Positions 5,653 through 8,447 of a stretch of DNA of 8,447 nt are shown here, one piece after another. Numbering within the stretch: the first letter of the stretch is position 1; the number at the start of each line of letters is the position of its first letter. The stretch is from Desulfobacterales bacterium (GTDB lineage Bacteria > Desulfobacterota > DSM-4660 > Desulfatiglandales > Desulfatiglandaceae), in assembly GCA_022013615.1 (NCBI GenBank), contig JAKLQB010000558.1, positions 1 through 8,447 on the forward strand. Direction: 5' to 3'. The notes beneath the pieces were generated by a model. The model was not told the origin of the DNA. It ran no database searches and was given only the letters and a program-made list of their open reading frames with translations. The translations under genes were made by a program, and so were the position numbers.

Positions 5653-6234
5653 ATGGAAATAAAGAAATGTTTTGAAATTCTTGAGCTTGACCCTAATGCT
5701 TCCGTAGATGAGGCAAAACAGGCGTACAAAGATATCGTCAATGTTTGGCACCCGGATCGTTTCTCTCATAATTCCAGACTCAAAGAAAAGGCCGAGAAAA
5801 AATTGAAGGAGGTCAACGTTGCATATGAGACAGTAAATTCCTTTTTATCCTCAAAAAAGGGACTCAGGCCAAGGCCGGATCAAGCCCCACCGGCAAAAAC
5901 TGCACCAAGTGAAAAAACAGAGGCCAAAACAAAACCAGATTCCAAGAGCGCCCACCAAAATTTTCAGGCAGAAGCCAAAGCTGAGGATAAAACAGAAGCG
6001 GTCGCTGAAACAGGCACACGGATTTTTTTAGAGGTATGCTCCTTTCTTTACAGTTCACTTCGCCGCATTATTGATAAACAGGTACTTAACCCGGATCCAA
6101 AAAATGAAGCAGGCCCAAAAGGGCTTAACCAGAACCAAAGGCGAGACCGACCCAAGGTCGGAGGAATGGGCAGGGGTATGGGCAGGCAAAGAGGTAAAGG
6201 CAGGGTTGCGGGCAGGGGCAGAGGGCGTCGTTAG
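5653..6234 (+). CDS. J-domain (DnaJ-like) protein with Gly/Arg-rich tail
   Basis: Residues about 1-64 form a J domain: helix I IKKCFEILEL, then VWHPDRF with the HPD motif at 33-35, then LKEKAEKKLKEVNVAYETV. HPD stimulates the ATPase of DnaK/Hsp70, so this is probably a substrate-specific Hsp70 co-chaperone. The Cys-rich zinc domain and client-binding beta domains of DnaJ are absent. A low-complexity Lys/Ala/Glu/Pro linker (about 67-120) follows, then a hydrophobic amphipathic stretch RIFLEVCSFLYSSLRRII (122-139). The C-terminal tail (169-193) is rich in Gly and Arg, with GRGMGRQRGKGR-type motifs suggesting nucleic-acid or acidic-partner binding. ATG 5653 is chosen because GAAGG lies 5 bases upstream; GTG 5641, with a more distant AAGAGG, would add 4 residues. 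It starts 20 bases after the E1 stop, so it is likely co-transcribed. Confidence 0.85.
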   Translation: MEIKKCFEILELDPNASVDEAKQAYKDIVNVWHPDRFSHNSRLKEKAEKKLKEVNVAYETVNSFLSSKKGLRPRPDQAPPAKTAPSEKTEAKTKPDSKSAHQNFQAEAKAEDKTEAVAETGTRIFLEVCSFLYSSLRRIIDKQVLNPDPKNEAGPKGLNQNQRRDRPKVGGMGRGMGRQRGKGRVAGRGRGRR

Positions 6235-6239
6235 AAGCA

Positions 6240-6722
6240 ATGATGATCTCAAAAATCATCTCAGGCGGACAGACTGGCGTTGATCAGGCGGCCCTTGATG
6301 TTGCAATTGCGCTGGGTATCCCCCACGGAGGTTGGATACCCAAAGGGAGGAAGGCTGAAAACGGGGCGCTTCCGGACAAATATAGATTGAAGGAAATGCC
6401 CACCTCCAGCTATGCAAAACGAACAGAGAAAAATGTTATCGACTCAGAAGGCACACTGATCATATCCCTGGGGCCGCTAACAGGCGGTTCTGAACTGACT
6501 CACAAAACTGCTATGCTGCATGACAGGCCCTGTCTTCATATTGACCTGGCCACCTTGAATACCCCTCAGGCCGTAAAGACTGTTCGCTCGTGGATTGTTC
6601 ACCATGGTATAGAAATGCTCAATATTGCAGGACCTCGGGCCAGCGAAAATCCCGAGATATATGACATGACGGCAAAAACCCTCAAGGCTGTTTTGGGGAA
6701 GGCTGAGATGAGATCCTTCTGA
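6240..6722 (+). CDS. SLOG-fold protein of the 'putative molybdenum carrier' (YpsA-like) family
   Basis: This 160-residue protein matches the pattern of the Pfam family once named putative molybdenum carrier, now described as a circularly permuted YpsA-type SLOG Rossmann fold. It has ISGGQTGVDQAALDVA (7-22, GGxTGVD ligand loop), GGWIPKGRKAENG (30-42), YRLKEMP (48-54), RTEKNVIDSEGTLII (61-75) and GPLTGGSELTHKTA (78-91). Family length is typical. SLOG proteins bind nucleotides or related small ligands. An algal homologue was reported to bind molybdate or Mo cofactor, so a role in metal or cofactor handling for the AOR is possible but unproven. The gene starts 5 bases after the J-domain stop with only a weak AGAAG site. 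Tandem ATGs at 6240 and 6243 are equally likely starts. Its last 41 bases overlap the opposing protease gene. Confidence 0.85.
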   Translation: MMISKIISGGQTGVDQAALDVAIALGIPHGGWIPKGRKAENGALPDKYRLKEMPTSSYAKRTEKNVIDSEGTLIISLGPLTGGSELTHKTAMLHDRPCLHIDLATLNTPQAVKTVRSWIVHHGIEMLNIAGPRASENPEIYDMTAKTLKAVLGKAEMRSF

Positions 6723-7941
6723 TAGCCTGGATTCGTTCGAGGACTGGAGGGTGGCTATAACTCAGAAACACTTTAAGGGGATGGGGTGTCAGGTTTGAGA
6801 GGTTCTCAACACTCAGCTTTTTAAGCGCCGCAATCATAGATGCAGATGCCTTATAGGTTTTCACCGCATATTCATCTGCATCGTATTCGTGCCTGCGGGA
6901 AAGCATATTTCCAAAAATGGAGAGAACCATTTGAATGGGGGAATAAAGAAAGCCAAAAAAGAGAAGGCTTGCATAAATTGAGATCTCTTGCATCTTAAAT
7001 GCGGCAAACAGTTCCCTGTTATTAATAAATAGAGAAAGGATGCCGAACATCAACCCTGTTGAAAGGATCGATATAACAATAGATTTAAATATGTGCTTTT
7101 TTTTGTAATGACCCATTTCATGGGCAAGAATGGAAACAAGTTCCTTAACAGTGTGCTTTTCAACAAGAGTATCAAACAAGACGATCCTTCGAAACCGGCC
7201 AAACCCGGTGAAAAAGGCATTTGTCTTAGTAGAACGCTTCGAACCATCCATGGTGAAAATGCCCTTTAGCTTAAATTCCTGTGACCTGGCATAGTCTTCA
7301 ATTGTCTTTTTGAGCTCTCCCTCCTCTAAGGGGATAAATTTGTTAAAAATAGGCATAATAACGACTGGAGCAATGAACATAAGAAATATCTGGAATATGG
7401 TTACCGCAATCCAGCAATAGAGCCAGGCCAATGGCCCTGCCTTCTCGAAAAACCACAAAACGGCCGATAGAACTATTCCACCAATTACTGCAATCAATAA
7501 CCAGCCTTTCAGGATATCCAGGACAAAGGTTTTTGGCGTGGTTTTGTTGAAACCATATTTCTCTTCAATGACAAACGTACTGTAAATTGAAAAGGGAATT
7601 GAAAGTATTTGTAAGGCAAGGAGGAGGACCCCGGTAAAAATCAACCCGGTAAGGATAGACCCCAAATTGAAGCCCCGGCCAAACTGATCGACCATATTGA
7701 ACCCCCCGAAAAGGATAAAGGCAATTGTTATGGGGGTAGTAATGGTATCACTGATTATTCCAAATCGGGTGTTTTCCCTGAGATACTCCTGTGACTTTTT
7801 ATATTTATCTGCATCATAGTAGCCTTCAAACTCCTCAGGTAAAACTGTCCTTACGTGTCGCACATTTAGTGTGTCAACGATCAGGTCCAAAAGATAGGTC
7901 CCAATCAACACAGCAAGAATAATTATCAGGAAACAATTCAT
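6682..7941 (-). CDS. M48 family Ste24/CAAX-protease-like membrane metalloprotease
   Basis: This 419-residue integral membrane zinc protease is close to the normal Ste24 length. It has an N-terminal membrane segment (2-21) and further hydrophobic helices at about 66-83, 96-120, 145-166, 172-199, 284-306 and 320-345. The zinc site is AHEMGH (273-278; H274, E275, H278). A third ligand is probably E352 in RRHEYDADEYA (349-359). Ste24 signatures SKRSTKTNAFF (234-244) and YSHPPVLERI (395-404) are present. Eukaryotic Ste24 trims CAAX-prenylated proteins. Bacteria generally lack that substrate, and homologues are thought to act in membrane protein quality control. The ATG directly abuts the stop of the upstream repeat-protein gene (TGAATG) and lacks a good ribosome site, so translation is probably coupled. 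Its final dozen codons are antisense to the SLOG gene end. Confidence 0.93.
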   Translation of the reverse strand: MNCFLIIILAVLIGTYLLDLIVDTLNVRHVRTVLPEEFEGYYDADKYKKSQEYLRENTRFGIISDTITTPITIAFILFGGFNMVDQFGRGFNLGSILTGLIFTGVLLLALQILSIPFSIYSTFVIEEKYGFNKTTPKTFVLDILKGWLLIAVIGGIVLSAVLWFFEKAGPLAWLYCWIAVTIFQIFLMFIAPVVIMPIFNKFIPLEEGELKKTIEDYARSQEFKLKGIFTMDGSKRSTKTNAFFTGFGRFRRIVLFDTLVEKHTVKELVSILAHEMGHYKKKHIFKSIVISILSTGLMFGILSLFINNRELFAAFKMQEISIYASLLFFGFLYSPIQMVLSIFGNMLSRRHEYDADEYAVKTYKASASMIAALKKLSVENLSNLTPHPLKVFLSYSHPPVLERIQAIRRISSQPSPKQP

Positions 7942-8241
7942 TCAAGCAAAACCAAGCCTTCGCTCAATGCCACACCTACGTTCCGTTCCATTTCTCCGGT
8001 CTTTGCCACTTCTCATTTCAAGATCCCCCGGTCCAAACTCCCCGCATCTACGGTCCATACAGCTTCTTTGATCTACAAAACTCCTTCGATCCAACCCTTC
8101 TCTCCTGTCAAGTCCGCTTCTGCGATCCGATCCCGGCCTCCTCTCAGGAATGTGTACTGAATAAGAAAAGCGTCTGCGATCCCCTCCCAGACGTCTGCCA
8201 CCGTTATCTCTTATTCGAAAAGACGGTTCCGAATTCCCCAC
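7942..8241 (-). CDS. Small Arg/Asp-rich protein of [DE]RRxGx hexapeptide repeats
   Basis: This 99-residue protein does not match a family I can name with a function. From residue 15 to 98 it divides into fourteen hexapeptides in one unbroken register. Most fit [DE]-R-R-x-G-x (for example ERRPGS at 33, DRRSGL at 39, DRREGL at 45, DRRNGT at 81, ERRCGI at 87). Units at 27 and 69 are degenerate. It is highly charged with no membrane segment or signal peptide, and has three cysteines (C61, C66, C90). Similar DRR-repeat proteins seem common in Desulfobacterota, from memory. The start is GTG at 8241 with GGAG 11 bases upstream, rather long spacing; an in-frame ATT two codons earlier would sit at 5 bases. 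It lies directly before the Ste24-like gene with zero spacing, probably as one transcription unit. Confidence 0.7.
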   Translation of the reverse strand: MGNSEPSFRIRDNGGRRLGGDRRRFSYSVHIPERRPGSDRRSGLDRREGLDRRSFVDQRSCMDRRCGEFGPGDLEMRSGKDRRNGTERRCGIERRLGFA

Positions 8242-8447
8242 GGAAATTAGTGCTCCTTCAATTCAAATTTCCCACGATAAACCTAACCCGGCGAAGCCGG
8301 AACCAAATTGAATATTGACGATTTGTGGTATCGCTTCGCTCTGTCTTTTCTATTAAAATCGATAGAATTCCTTAAATATTCAATCTGGCTATGGCATAAA
8401 TCATGCGCAAACATGATGTGATTTGAACAAATAGGTACTAAATCACC
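8242..8447. other. Intergenic/leader region upstream of the repeat-protein gene
   Basis: No gene is seen here. It holds a good Shine-Dalgarno for the minus-strand gene (AAGGAG, 8253-8258) and a short hairpin CCGGC-GAA-GCCGG (8288-8300). A perfect 10-bp inverted repeat ATTGAATATT / AATATTCAAT lies at 8307-8316 and 8375-8384. A further inverted repeat, ATCATG / CATGAT, lies at 8400-8405 and 8412-8417. A promoter for the two minus-strand genes should lie here, but no pair of hexamers with normal spacing stands out. Confidence 0.5.

Noticed and set aside
6071..6283. 70-codon plus-strand frame bridging the J-domain and SLOG genes
   Set aside because: It is an out-of-frame reading of the Gly/Arg-rich tail and SLOG start, both of which have coherent protein features in their own frames.
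6722..6758. ATAGCC / GGCTAT pair as a terminator for the plus-strand operon
   Set aside because: Only 6 pairs with a 25-base gap, inside the coding sequence of the opposing protease, and no U-tract.
7942..8241. CRISPR-like or tandem DNA repeat
   Set aside because: The 18-base periodicity is from degenerate hexapeptide codons; the DNA copies differ throughout and there are no spacers.

Overview
The window looks like a chromosomal segment of an anaerobic bacterium of the Desulfobacterota (former Deltaproteobacteria) type. This is inferred from gene content: a tungsten/molybdenum aldehyde ferredoxin oxidoreductase (AOR) family enzyme, a B12-type radical SAM protein, a small nitroreductase, a stand-alone J-domain protein and a Ste24-type membrane protease, all at moderate GC. 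No rRNA, tRNA, CRISPR array, transposase or phage gene is visible.

Layout. Positions 14-1462 (+) hold a radical SAM protein with an unusually spread cysteine motif. A nitroreductase follows at 1576-2115 (+), and a large stem-loop (2119-2175) separates it from the convergent AOR gene (3928-2198, -). The AOR gene is divergent from a tight + strand cluster read from a good sigma70-type promoter (4073-4101). That cluster holds a MoaD/ThiS-like beta-grasp protein ending in Gly-Gly-Gly (4163-4402), a second beta-grasp protein without that ending (4404-4754), an E1-like ThiF/MoeB-family adenylating enzyme (4751-5632), a J-domain protein with an RGG-like tail (5653-6234) and a SLOG-fold protein of the 'putative molybdenum carrier' family (6240-6722). 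The last gene overlaps, tail to tail, the 3' end of a Ste24/M48 protease gene (7941-6682, -). Directly upstream of the protease gene, with no gap, is a 99-residue protein made almost entirely of [DE]RRxGx hexapeptide repeats (8241-7942, -). The final 206 bases carry no gene.

How the genes may work together. AOR enzymes use a bis-pyranopterin W/Mo cofactor whose dithiolene sulfurs come from MoaD with a MoeB-type E1, so a divergent AOR / MoaD / MoaD-like / E1 / Mo-carrier-like arrangement fits a dedicated cofactor or modification module. The unusual parts are a second ubiquitin-like protein without the diglycine, an E1 with no cysteines where MoeB and ThiF have their catalytic and zinc cysteines, and a chaperone-type J protein in the same transcription unit. 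A perfect 15-bp palindrome over the predicted AOR promoter is a candidate operator.

Several apparent starts are too long. The nitroreductase, both beta-grasp genes and probably the J-domain gene have better internal starts judged by Shine-Dalgarno sites, and these are used below.
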